The notes beneath the pieces were generated by a model. That model made no database searches, was not told where the DNA came from, and saw nothing but the letters and a program-made list of their open reading frames with translations. DNA of 64,000 bases, taken from positions 2,480,001-2,544,000 of the forward strand of contig NZ_CP076456.1 in NCBI RefSeq assembly GCF_018866305.1, given 5' to 3'. Of the stretch, positions 8,430 to 17,700 are shown piece after piece (the first letter of the stretch is position 1; every line of letters begins with the position of its first letter). The position numbers and the translations under genes were made by a program. The DNA is from Arthrobacter sunyaminii (GTDB taxonomy: Bacteria > Actinomycetota > Actinomycetes > Actinomycetales > Micrococcaceae).

Positions 8430-9146
8430 ATGACACGACTTCGTTGGGGCGCCGCGCTGTGGACTCTGTGCCTGCTGACCTTTCCGGCTCAGGTAATTGC
8501 GGCGGCGCAGTGGCCGAACCCGTACTCCTGGTCCTCAAATTTCATCAGCGATCTCGGCGTGACCGCTTGCAGGACGTTCGACGCCGGCACGCGCGTTGAG
8601 CGTTACATCTGCTCCCCCGGCCATCTGCTGGCCAACGGTTCCACGGTTGCCAACGGAGCATTAATGGCTGTCGGAGCCGTCCTTCTGTGGTCGGCCTGGC
8701 CTCGGCAGCGGACGGGGAAAACCGCGATGTCATTCGTCGCAGCGGGAGGTGTGCTTGTGATGCTGGTCGGTTTCCTAGCCTGGGATGTTTACCCGGAGGC
8801 TCATGACGCCGTGGCCCTTGCCCAGGCCCTGATGCAGTGGATCGGAATGGCCTTCCTCGTCTTCGCGCTTAAAGGCAGCACGGCAGCACGATGGGCGTCA
8901 GCCCTGACCTTGGCGAGTGTCACACTCTCGATAGCCGGCTTTGTCCTCTTCATCGATGCGATCAGCGGTGGGCCATCGATTTCACTGGGCCTTGGCATTA
9001 CCGAGCGCCTCGCCTTCGATACCCTCACCGTATGGGGCGCCGTGCTGGGTGTGATCCTACTGATGACGACACTCGGACACCGGAGCACCAGCTCAAACCA
9101 AGAAGCGATTCTTGGTTCCGCGCCGACAACGTCCCCGGGTGCATAA
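8430..9146 (+). CDS. DUF998 integral membrane protein
   Basis: About 238 residues from ATG 8430 (MTRLRWGAALWTLC); an ATG at 8418 would start inside the operator dyad. Six to seven hydrophobic helices. The signature NPYSWSSNFISDLGVTACR after the first helix and SPGHLLANGSTVANGALMAV before the second are typical of DUF998. Paired divergently with a TetR regulator, the usual arrangement for this family. Transport or stress role in the cytoplasmic membrane is inferred only. Confidence 0.8.
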   Translation: MTRLRWGAALWTLCLLTFPAQVIAAAQWPNPYSWSSNFISDLGVTACRTFDAGTRVERYICSPGHLLANGSTVANGALMAVGAVLLWSAWPRQRTGKTAMSFVAAGGVLVMLVGFLAWDVYPEAHDAVALAQALMQWIGMAFLVFALKGSTAARWASALTLASVTLSIAGFVLFIDAISGGPSISLGLGITERLAFDTLTVWGAVLGVILLMTTLGHRSTSSNQEAILGSAPTTSPGA

Positions 9147-9251
9147 GCCGACGATAAATCGGGTCTCCACCGGCTCCTCGAGCGGTGGAAAGACGGTTAC
9201 GACGGCGCGAACACGAAGAGCGCATCCTCTCTCCTATCAGCCTCTTCGGGG

Positions 9252-9504
9252 TTGGACTGCCATCAATGAGGTCAAGGCCATGGGGGTGACTGTACGACTT
9301 CTGCGGCACACCGCCGTCGGACCGGCTGAAGGACACCTCCCATCCCCACTATGGCCTGGGGCTGTTCAAGACCAGCTTCAACAAGACGGTGACGGATTAT
9401 GTTGGCTGCTGGGACCTGCCGGTCGGCCCGGTGCGATACAAGGTATGGGTGCTGGCGGGAGAGCGGATCTTTCGGCAGCTCTATACCCGGTGGACCGGTA
9501 AGCA
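9252..9504 (+). pseudogene. FemX/VanK-type peptidyltransferase, C-terminal remnant
   Basis: After GWTAINEVKAMGV a frameshift near 9290 leads into LYDFCGTPPSDRLKDTSHPH, YGLGLFKTSFNKTVTDYVG, CWDLPVGPVRYKVWVLAGER and LYTRWTGKQFY. This is the C-terminus of FemAB-family enzymes that add the first bridge amino acid to lipid II; VanK of actinobacterial vancomycin clusters is the specialised form for D-Lac-ending precursors. About 80% of the gene is missing, and its 3' end butts against the murG-like remnant. Position next to vanX/vanA favours VanK, but a housekeeping FemX origin is possible. Confidence 0.65.
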
Positions 9505-9507
9505 GTT

Positions 9508-10500
9508 CTACTCAGAGTCCAGCTTCACGTCCGGCACCGGCCGGCGGTTACGGGCGACCGCCAGCCAGTGCCGGGCGATGACGACGTCGGCGTCCGGCCT
9601 GGCCATCCTCAGCGCGGCAGCTGACATTCCCGCTCGCCGTGCCGGATCGAGCAGACACGGCAGCAGGGTCCTGGAGATCCATTCCACGCTGAGCTGCTCG
9701 TCGCTGACGAGCAGGCCGCCGCCGGCCCGCACAATAGCCTCCGCGTTGAGGTGTTGCTCGCCCCCGCGCAGCGGCAACGGAACGTATAGTGCCGGCAGCC
9801 CCACTGCCGACAATTCGGCACACGTCATCGCTCCGGATCGGCAGAGAACAAAGTCCGCCGCAGCGTAGGCCAGTTCCATATGTTCAACGAAAGGCAGCTG
9901 CCGGTACGCCGCCCCGGTGCCACCGCTGTCCGGGTCACTAATGCCCGCGAGGGATTCATCGGCACAGGCTCGGTGGCGCATCCGGGTGCGGTCGAGGTGG
10001 GCAATTTCCGGTCGGAGCGGAATGCCGACCGGCACGCCGTGTGCGAGGCCGACTCCGGCCGATGCGGTAAGCACGTTGGCCGTGAGCCGCGCACCGACCC
10101 TGTTCGTGATTCCCGGACGGGCATTGGCTTCGTGCACCACAATCCTCACCTTCTGTTTCCGGGCGGCCAGGTAGGCAGGCAGCGCAACGTAGCCGCCAAA
10201 ACCGACGACAACGTCGGCCTGCACTTCGGCGAGCACTTTCTCCGCCGCACGGACCGCTGTTCACAGCCGGACCGGCACCCTGAGCAGCTCACTGTTGATC
10301 TGCCGCGGCAGGGGCACGGGCGGAATCAACTCAAGCGGGTATCCACGTCCCGGGATCAGCCGGGTGTCCAGGCCTCGGACTGTGCCCAGGGCGGTGATCA
10401 CTGCATCCGGCTCGAGCCGGCGCAGCGCGTCGGCGACGGACAGCGCGGGCTCAATGTGGCCGGCGGAATGGCCGCCGGCCACTACTATCGAAACACTCAT
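9508..10500 (-). pseudogene. MurG-like glycosyltransferase, broken (van cluster)
   Basis: Starts at ATG 10500 ([20 protein letters not shown], the MurG glycine-rich N-terminus) with AAGGGA upstream. An in-frame TGA at 10261-10263 interrupts after LLRVPVRL; the frame continues TAVRAAEKVLAEVQADVVVG FGGY in full agreement with MurG. A second lesion deletes roughly 45 residues after LRPEIAHLDRTRMR, removing the GGSxGA nucleotide-binding segment, before LPFVEHMELAYAAADFVLCR and GLPALYVPLPLRGGEQHLNA. MurG makes lipid II; extra murG copies occur in some actinobacterial glycopeptide-resistance clusters, probably to handle D-Lac precursors. Non-functional here. Confidence 0.75.
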
Positions 10501-10531
10501 CGACAATCCCTTTTCTTTGGCGGAACGTTCC

Positions 10532-11190
10532 CTATGCATTCTGGAAGACAAGGTCCCTGGCCGTTGCGGCGTCTGATGGAAGCGGATCCGTAACGGGAAA
10601 ATCGAAATAAGTGTCCGGATAGGGTTCGTTCTTCAGGGTGTAATGCCACCACTCAGAATCGTAGGAACTGAAACCGCAGGCCTCCATGAGCGAACGCAGC
10701 GTGTGGCGGTTGCCGGTCTCGGCCCGGGTGATGCCGGGCGCTCCGTGATGCGAAATTTCATCCATCAAGTCGTGGCCGCCGCCCATGGGAACGAGGTCAC
10801 CGGTAACCAGGTCATACAGGGTCAAATCGACGGTGCTGCCCCGGCTGTGGCCGGACTTGGAGGCTACGTATCCTCTTTCGAACATTTCCGCTCGGGAAAT
10901 ATTTGGATAGTGGCGGCGTTTAGTTGCGCCGTCCTCTGGTTGTTTCGCCCAGTGCAGGAACGAATCCACGGCGCGCTGCGGGCGGTAGCCGTCCCACAGC
11001 AGCAACCCGAAACCGCGGGATGCAGCCCGTTGCCGCACGCTTTCCAGCGCTGAGCACAAAGCCCTGGTCCCGACAATCCGGTTGGCCAGATATCCCTCCA
11101 CCGGTTTGCCGGTGAAGTTGTCCGATGTGGCGTATTTGGCATCCCAGCGGACTCCTGGAACACACTCATCAACGAAAACGAAGTCACCCT

Positions 11191-11194
<4 letters not shown>
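10532..11194 (-). CDS. vanX: D-Ala-D-Ala dipeptidase VanX
   Basis: 220 residues, full length and apparently intact. All VanX key residues are at canonical positions: Arg71 in GYRP, zinc ligands His116 (SGHSRG), Asp123 and His184, and the catalytic Glu181 in [14 protein letters not shown] and WDAKYAT are further family signatures. VanX cleaves D-Ala-D-Ala in the cytoplasm so that only D-Ala-D-Lac precursors are made. Its ATG overlaps the stop of the ligase gene by 4 bp (ATGA), the usual vanA-vanX coupling. The partners around it are broken and no vanH, vanR or vanS is present, so it is an orphan whose expression is doubtful. Confidence 0.92.
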
Positions 11195-12410
<1,216 letters not shown>

Positions 12411-12560
12411 TGAAGAGCTGCCCCTCGGCGTCTTGGGTCGAATGAGGATCCCTCCGTGCGGACCGGTGTTGCGCAGGGCGTACTTAGCGCAGCACCCATG
12501 GCAGCAGGCTGACGGTGGCACAAGGTCCCTTGTGCGCTCATTCCCTTCGCGCAGGGAAGG

Positions 12561-13124
12561 CTAAGCCATCCAGGGAAGTCTTTGGTGCAAGGCATGCAGG
12601 GTCACGGTCCCGCCATAGATGGGAGAGGCTCCAAGCTCCAAAAAACCCCATCGTCTATACATCTCTCGCAGTTGGGGGGCTTGCCCAAAAACGCCTAAGA
12701 CGGCAGCGTGTTCGGTTCGACTCGAGAGAAGTTCGCGGATGCACTGTTTGGCTATCCCGCAACCTCGAAAGCTTTCGTTGACAGCTAGTTCCTGGACGAT
12801 GACGGTCCTCGATGGCATGATTGCCGCGTCTCGCGCTGGAAGCATTGCGTCTAGTCGTCGCTGCCAGGAGATGTCTTGGTCAAGCCTTTGAGATAGCGCA
12901 AAGCCGACCACTTGCTTGTCGTGGCTCGCCACGACGAGTCGCCCACCAGGACTAGCAAGTTGGTCGGGCCCCCATTGAGTGATGCTTTGCAGGTCGCTTG
13001 GTGATTCGTTGTAAGGAGGCGCCGCGAAGCTCGAGACGAAGAGATCCGCGATCTCACCCCAGATTTCGTCCGGGGCAACATTCTCGAACCGGACGTAAGT
13101 AACTTTGCGATCGACCCCTGTCAT
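12561..13124 (-). CDS. GNAT family N-acetyltransferase
   Basis: 187 residues. WGEIADLFVSSFAAPPYNES is a typical GNAT entry helix, RLVVASHDKQVVGFALSQR the beta-2/3 pair, TVIVQELAVNESFRGCGIAK plus QCIREL the acetyl-CoA motif (R-G-C-G-I-A), and LREMYRRWGFLELGASPIYG the C-terminal signature. Complete, ATG start at 13124. It stands alone between two degenerate acetyltransferase fragments. Substrate unknown; antibiotic or amine acetylation is possible but not shown. Confidence 0.85.
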   Translation of the reverse strand: MTGVDRKVTYVRFENVAPDEIWGEIADLFVSSFAAPPYNESPSDLQSITQWGPDQLASPGGRLVVASHDKQVVGFALSQRLDQDISWQRRLDAMLPARDAAIMPSRTVIVQELAVNESFRGCGIAKQCIRELLSSRTEHAAVLGVFGQAPQLREMYRRWGFLELGASPIYGGTVTLHALHQRLPWMA

Positions 13125-13177
13125 AGTGGCTCAGACTACCTCCTGCAACCCCCGGAGCGGGCAGGCAAATAGACGGT

Positions 13178-13191
13178 ACGTTAGCCGATCC
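13178..13191 (+). repeat. dispersed accessory-region repeat, copy 3
   Basis: ACGTTAGCCGATCC followed by ATAAGCGGTCATCC, in the gap between two acetyltransferase reading frames. Confidence 0.45.
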
Positions 13192-13210
13192 ATAAGCGGT
13201 CATCCGGAGT

Positions 13211-13537
13211 CTAGGCGTTTAGGAGCACAGTCGTTTGGGTTCCAGCATGCGTGAATCCCGCGCGGAGGGCCGTGCGGATGGAAGCGGTATTGTCCGTCCT
13301 GGCACGCCACTGCGGGACGAGGCCCAATTCCATGGCATGAACCAGGGCAATCGAAACGGCCGTGGCAGCATGTCCCTGCCGCCGCTGACCACGTGCGGTG
13401 AGAACACCCATATGCGCCAAGCTGGCTCCCCAGGTGTCATATCCACATCCCTCAGGGCGAAACCCAAAGCGTGCGTCGCGAACCTGGAACACCAGTCGCA
13501 GCTTCGTCAGCTTGTATTGAATCCCTCGCGCGATGAA
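13211..13537 (-). pseudogene. GNAT acetyltransferase, C-terminal fragment
   Basis: About 108 codons: VFQVRDARFGFRPEGCGYDT, WGASLAHMGVLTARGQRRQG HAATA and VPQWRARTDNTASIRTALRA GF. RGQRRQGHA is the acetyl-CoA loop and WRARTDNTASIRTALRAGF the typical ending. No matching N-terminal half can be found upstream in any frame, where the sequence instead carries a small membrane-protein gene. The fragment is open for much longer upstream but that part does not look like coding sequence. Confidence 0.6.
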
Positions 13538-13590
13538 GGGTGCATCGAGAGGCGCAACCGTGGGGGTGCACGGCTTTGTATTCGAAATAC

Positions 13591-13755
13591 CTACGTGGCA
13601 GGAGGCGTGCTCTGGTTCTTGTCGGAATCGTAAGACCGCAGCCCGTGCTTCACCCCGAGGCGGACGATCAGGTACAGGATAAAACCAACGACCGCCGGCA
13701 CCACGACCCACATGATGAAGAGGACGATGAAGAAACCGAATCCATCTACACGCAT
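13591..13755 (-). CDS. small single-pass membrane protein
   Basis: 54 residues from ATG 13755 (MRVDGFGFFIVLFIMWVVVP); an alternative ATG at 13773 adds six residues. One strong hydrophobic helix (about residues 7-33) followed by a basic, then polar tail. GGGGT lies seven bases before the chosen ATG. Comparable short membrane proteins are common in Micrococcaceae; function unknown. The 290 bases to its right (13756-14045) show no further gene. Confidence 0.5.
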   Translation of the reverse strand: MRVDGFGFFIVLFIMWVVVPAVVGFILYLIVRLGVKHGLRSYDSDKNQSTPPAT

Positions 13756-14045
13756 AGCTACCCCACGATTCATAAGCGATTAGTCCCTCGAGCGTAATGC
13801 TACGGACCGCACGCCCGTGTGAAGCCGCAGACAACGACCGGATCCTCGGGGTCTCGTTCAGCACAACGGTGATTTGAAGGCGCCTGACGCATGAGGCGAT
13901 CCTCATCTGGACACTCGCCTGGCCGTCGACGGGGGCGCGGCCCATAAACGATGGTGGTCTCAACCGATCAACGCACCATGCGGTTAGAGCGTAGGGCCGG
14001 GGATGAGGCGCGCTGGAGTCCACTGGTGCACGTAGCGGCGAGACT

Positions 14046-14936
14046 TCACCTGGTTGCCACGCGGTCTGCAGCCTCGGCGAGGAGCCTCGTGCGGGCGGCA
14101 GTTGCGTGGCTCAATGCGCGTTCGGCCAGTGGCGAGAACGAGCCGCTCCACTGTGCCCAGATCTGACGGTCGGGGATCGAGGGTTGTAGGCGGTGGATGG
14201 TGATCCCAGCGGATGGGGAGATTGATAGTGCTGGGAGGATCGCACACCCCGCTCCTGCCTCGACCATGGCGGTGAGTGCGTGGTTGTCGGCAGTTCTGAA
14301 CACGATCTCGGTTGCGATGTCCGCGTCGGCCAGGGCGCGCTCCACTCGAGCCTGGTCGCAGATGGGGGGCAGGGCGACCATGCGTCGTCCCCTGAGCCGG
14401 TCGAGCTCGATCGTGCCGGCGGGGAAGGTTCCCAGGGGAGCGAGCAGCAGGTGCTCGTCAGCGACGATACGCCGCCCGTGGTCAGGCCGTTGGGGTGGAG
14501 AGTCGAAGAAGCACAGGTCGGTGGAGGTGAGATCGGGGCGGGGCCCTTCCGACTCGACGATGGTGATGGTCGCATGGGGGCTCTCCTCGGTGAGGGAGCG
14601 GACGAGTGCGGGCAGGAGCATGGTCGTGACTGCTTGGAACGTTCCGATCGTCAATCGCCCTGTGCCCTCGCGGTGATCGATCACTGCCTGTTCTGCCGTA
14701 TCGAGCTCGTGGAGGACGCGACGGGCGTGGTGCTCCATTACTCGTCCGAGCGAGGTCAGTCGTGATCGCGAGGGCCCGGCGTTGCGGTCGAAGAGCAGTC
14801 CTCCCGCGTCGCGCTCGAGCGTGCGAATCTGTTGGCTGATCGTCGACTGCGCGTAACCCAGTACGTCTGCTGCCCCGCCGAAGGTGCCGTGATCGACGAA
14901 CGCCGCCAACGCTCGGAGCCCCGAGGTGCTCAGCAT
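14046..14936 (-). CDS. LysR family transcriptional regulator
   Basis: 296 residues. N-terminal LysR winged helix: LRALAAFVDHGTFGGAADVL, GYAQSTISQQIRTLERDAGG. The effector domain starts near residue 90 (GRLTIGTFQAVTTMLLPALV) and contains AMVEAGAGCAILPALSIS. Divergent from an alpha/beta hydrolase gene, with an AGCGATG/CATCGCT dyad between them. By the usual LysR arrangement it should control the hydrolase-oxidoreductase pair and itself. Effector unknown. Confidence 0.88.
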   Translation of the reverse strand: MLSTSGLRALAAFVDHGTFGGAADVLGYAQSTISQQIRTLERDAGGLLFDRNAGPSRSRLTSLGRVMEHHARRVLHELDTAEQAVIDHREGTGRLTIGTFQAVTTMLLPALVRSLTEESPHATITIVESEGPRPDLTSTDLCFFDSPPQRPDHGRRIVADEHLLLAPLGTFPAGTIELDRLRGRRMVALPPICDQARVERALADADIATEIVFRTADNHALTAMVEAGAGCAILPALSISPSAGITIHRLQPSIPDRQIWAQWSGSFSPLAERALSHATAARTRLLAEAADRVATR

Positions 14937-14961
14937 GTGCCCCTCCTTTACAATCGGTTCC

Positions 14962-14990
14962 AGCGATGATCATGGTCATAGAACATCGCT
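14962..14990. promoter_or_regulatory. LysR-type operator candidate
   Basis: Perfect 7-bp arms AGCGATG (14962-14968) and CATCGCT (14984-14990) with a 15-bp spacer lie between the divergent LysR and hydrolase genes, where LysR recognition sites are expected. Confidence 0.5.
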
Positions 14991-15025
14991 TTTGCGAAGC
15001 GTCGCTGACTCGTACTGTAGCCTCT

Positions 15026-15868
15026 GTGACGACCTCAAGCAGTGCCCTCCTGTCCGTCGGCGACATCGATCTGTGCGTCGAGACGTCTGGCGATCCGCGA
15101 GATCCGCCCGTGCTGCTGATCGCCGGGATGTCGGCGTCGATGCTGTGGTGGCCTGTCGCCGTCTGCGAGGCGATCGCCGCGGCCGGCTTCTTCGTGATCC
15201 GCTTCGATCAGCGCGACACTGGCGTATCGACGAGCTTTCCGGTTGGGCGCCCTGGTTACTCGACCGCGAATCTTGCCGCCGATGCGCTCGGCATCTGCGA
15301 CTCGCTCAGGTTGGATTCCGTGCACGTGGTCGGGCACTCATTGGGCTCGGGGATCGCGACGATCCTGGCTCTCGACCATCCCGAGCGTGTGCGATCGCTG
15401 ACCCTCATGGGAGCGTCCACCGGTGCGGCCGACCTTCCGCCGGCGATCGGTCGTGGTCCGGAGCTGCCGGATGGAGTGGCTTCACGGTCTGCCGCCATCG
15501 AGTACCTTCTCGAGGACACTCGCGCCTGCGACGGCCTCTCTCCTCGATTCGACGAGGATCGAATCCGCAAGTTCCTCGTCAGTGACGTCGACCGAGCCGT
15601 CGACATCGCTGCGACGATCTCCAATCCCCCTGGGATGCGGTTTGTCAGCCCTGAAGGCGGTGACATGACCGCGATCGCGCACCCAACTCTCGTGGTGCAT
15701 GGCGAGCTGGACTCCCTCTTCCCCCTCGCTCATGGCGAGGCAGTCGCGCACGCTATCCCGGGTGCTTCGCTCGTGGTGCTGCCCGGAGCTGGGCACACCT
15801 TGCTCACCGCGGACACCTGGGACTTCACGCCGCCCGTGATCGGTCACCTGCGCGCCGCCGAACGATGA
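15026..15868 (+). CDS. alpha/beta hydrolase
   Basis: About 280 residues from the GTG at 15026 (VTTSSSALLSVGDIDLCVET); an ATG at 14966 lies inside the operator dyad and adds 20 poor residues. Typical alpha/beta fold: PPVLLIAGMSASMLWW, RFDQRDTGVS, nucleophile elbow VGHSLGSG, the acid in VVHGELDSLFPL, and the histidine in LPGAGHTLL. It resembles esterase/haloalkane-dehalogenase-like hydrolases. Its stop overlaps the start of the LLM-oxidoreductase gene by 4 bp (ATGA), so both were one operon under the divergent LysR regulator. Confidence 0.85.
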   Translation: MTTSSSALLSVGDIDLCVETSGDPRDPPVLLIAGMSASMLWWPVAVCEAIAAAGFFVIRFDQRDTGVSTSFPVGRPGYSTANLAADALGICDSLRLDSVHVVGHSLGSGIATILALDHPERVRSLTLMGASTGAADLPPAIGRGPELPDGVASRSAAIEYLLEDTRACDGLSPRFDEDRIRKFLVSDVDRAVDIAATISNPPGMRFVSPEGGDMTAIAHPTLVVHGELDSLFPLAHGEAVAHAIPGASLVVLPGAGHTLLTADTWDFTPPVIGHLRAAER

Positions 15869-16239
15869 GCGAGGCGATCTGGATGCCGCTTTTCGACGAT
15901 CTCGCTGACCCTGGAATCGTGGCGGACTTGGCTGCTCGTGCCGAGGCTGCGTCGTGGGACGGGTTCTTCGTCTGGGACCACATTCGCTGGCAGGACGCCG
16001 GCCGGAGGGTCGGTGACGCTTGGGTGACGCTCGCGGCAATCGCTCGGTCGACCGACAGCATCCGCATCGGTCCTATGGTCGTGCCGCTGCCCAGATACAG
16101 ACCAGCTGCACTTGTGCGCCAGACAATCAGCCTCGATCACTTGAGCAAGGGACGCCTGATCGTCGGCGCCGGACTCGGCGACGACCGCTTCGGCGGCGAG
16201 TACAGCAGGTTCGGTGAGGATGCGCTACCGGGACGGTAG
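15865..16239 (+). pseudogene. luciferase-like (LLM) flavin-dependent oxidoreductase, 3' truncated
   Basis: WMPLFDDLADPGIVADLAAR, AEAASWDGFFVWDHIRW and TLAAIARSTDSIRIGPMVVP followed by GRLIVGAGLGDDRFGGEYSR are the N-terminal half of the bacterial luciferase-like family (usual length near 300). The frame ends after residue 124, where it collides with the 3' end of the opposite-strand GIY-YIG-like gene; the C-terminal TIM-barrel strands are lost. Start overlaps the hydrolase stop. Loss of function is likely. Confidence 0.75.
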
Positions 16240-16638
16240 ATGCAGCTGGCTGCGATAGTTCTCGAGCGCCTCGATTATGGGGCCTATGATGTCTGGGAAC
16301 TTGTCGGCTTCCCCACTCTCTGTGGCACCGCGACTAAGCGCGGCAAGTTGCTCGACCAGAGCCGACTTCACGTCGGGGCGCTCCACATTATCGGGAAGAC
16401 CAAACGCGAGGACGTCAAAGTCTCGCTCTTGATAGTGAGGGACCGACGCCCGCACTCGTCCGTGATCAGGGTTGTCGCTCATCAGGTGTAGGTGTGCCCG
16501 GAGCTCAGGGTCGAAACCGGTGGCCCCAACGTATGCAACCGTTCCATCAGCGGCATCAACCCAAACATAGAGCCAGGAGCCGCCTGGGCGGACACTTCCT
16601 TGGCGCACTGCTATAACTCGGTATTCAACGGGCTGCAT
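16225..16638 (-). CDS. GIY-YIG-like small protein
   Basis: 137 residues. WLYVWVDAADGTVAYVGATG has the two-strand layout of the GIY-YIG fold (LYVWV ... AYVGATG) followed by ELRAHLHL, and a C-terminal helix rich in ALVEQLAAL. I recognise the type from actinobacterial genomes as a protein of unknown function; catalytic Arg and Glu are not clearly in place, so nuclease activity is uncertain. Its 3' end overlaps the truncated LLM gene by 15 bp, indicating the junction of two segments. Confidence 0.6.
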   Translation of the reverse strand: MQPVEYRVIAVRQGSVRPGGSWLYVWVDAADGTVAYVGATGFDPELRAHLHLMSDNPDHGRVRASVPHYQERDFDVLAFGLPDNVERPDVKSALVEQLAALSRGATESGEADKFPDIIGPIIEALENYRSQLHLPSR

Positions 16639-16680
16639 CGGTCGAGGTTAAAGCCTCGACGTTATCTCGAGCAAGTTCTC

Positions 16681-16693
16681 CGTTAGCCGATCC
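16681..16693 (+). repeat. dispersed accessory-region repeat, copy 4
   Basis: CGTTAGCCGATCC, followed by TTACCCGCGAC, between two minus-strand genes. Confidence 0.45.
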
Positions 16694-16745
16694 TTACCCG
16701 CGACATTTACTGACTTCCGCTCAGAAAGTGTCCTGGGTGGGATAA

Positions 16746-17096
16746 CTAAGGTGGATCTCCATGAAGATGCGCCCGTGTCTCCCGTTCTAAGGTGGCTGCG
16801 CGCCCGATCAAAGCCCAGAAGCTCCCAACAAGGACGATCGCAGGCAGACTTAGAACTAGCGATAAGGAATAGAGAATTTCTAGATTCGCGGACTCCGCGC
16901 TCGAAGGCGCGTCAAGCCTACCCTGAGCTGTCACCAGGACGACCCACGCGATGACGGCAAGACCCACCATCCACATGTATCGCACCCAAGCTCGCATATC
17001 GGGTTCCCTCCAGAGAACGAGGAGCCCGACGACTAGAACGCCGACTGGCAAAGCGGCGAATCCTACGATGAACCAGATGAGTTCCATTGAATTCAT
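16746..17096 (-). CDS. three-helix membrane protein, unknown function
   Basis: 116 residues with three hydrophobic segments: IWFIVGFAALPVGVLVVGLL, YMWMVGLAVIAWVVLV and YSLSLVLSLPAIVLVGSFW. Polar N- and C-termini (ERETRAHLHGDPP). Start could be ATG 17096 or 17087 (MELIWF). No family recognised. Divergent from the PLDc_N gene. Confidence 0.55.
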   Translation of the reverse strand: MNSMELIWFIVGFAALPVGVLVVGLLVLWREPDMRAWVRYMWMVGLAVIAWVVLVTAQGRLDAPSSAESANLEILYSLSLVLSLPAIVLVGSFWALIGRAATLERETRAHLHGDPP

Positions 17097-17232
17097 AGTT
17101 CACCATAACTACACCGGGTCTACAGGCGACGGTTCTGCTAGTGTCCGCAAGCCGTCCCCTGGGAAACTCGAGATCAGCGCTAGGTTGGAGATGGCGTCCG
17201 TATCTCGCGGGCCCAAACAAAGGGGGACTGTA

Positions 17233-17514
17233 GTGCTGGTATGGACAGCAGCCGAAGGTGCAAATCCGATCGTGCCCACTCAGTGGGAGTTCACCGTTCT
17301 CGGGCTTGGCGTGCTTGCATTGCTCCTCTTCGTAGCGGCTGTCATCGGTATTGCGCGCTCCCACCATCTCACCGGCCCTGCACAGGCGCTCTGGGTACTC
17401 GTGGTGCTTGCCTTCCCCGTGATCGGTTCGCTTCTCTGGTTCCTCATTGGTCGCCGGGCTAACACCGCCTCAAGCCGCGACACCGGTCGCAACCCGGCGA
17501 AAAGTGCCATGTAA
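17233..17514 (+). CDS. PLDc_N (cardiolipin-synthase N-terminal-like) membrane protein
   Basis: 93 residues from GTG 17233, chosen because AGGGGG lies six bases before it. Two helices: EFTVLGLGVLALLLFVAAVI and ALWVLVVLAFPVIGSLLWFL, ending IGRR. The WVLVVLAFPVIGSLLWF-IGR pattern is the PLD-nuclease N-terminal membrane domain, often found alone in actinobacteria without the catalytic HKD domains. Role unknown. The 186 bases after it (17515-17700) hold no gene. Confidence 0.75.
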   Translation: MLVWTAAEGANPIVPTQWEFTVLGLGVLALLLFVAAVIGIARSHHLTGPAQALWVLVVLAFPVIGSLLWFLIGRRANTASSRDTGRNPAKSAM

Positions 17515-17700
17515 AGCCTTGCTGCCCCACCTTGCTAAGGGATCCTTTACAGCGCCACTCAGCGAGGACTGGAATGATAGATGTCCCGCTCACGGATTGG
17601 CGGCTACTCGAGGAAGTACCCCTGCTCTGGGTGAGGAGGTAGGTGCATGCGTCGCCGTCTCCAGCTAATCCAGTGTTCGGCTAAGCATCAGCCCGTCGGA

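Noticed and set aside
12700..12730. GGTTCGACTC resembling a tRNA T-arm
   Set aside because: It lies inside the intact GNAT gene on the other strand, and no acceptor or anticodon stems surround it.
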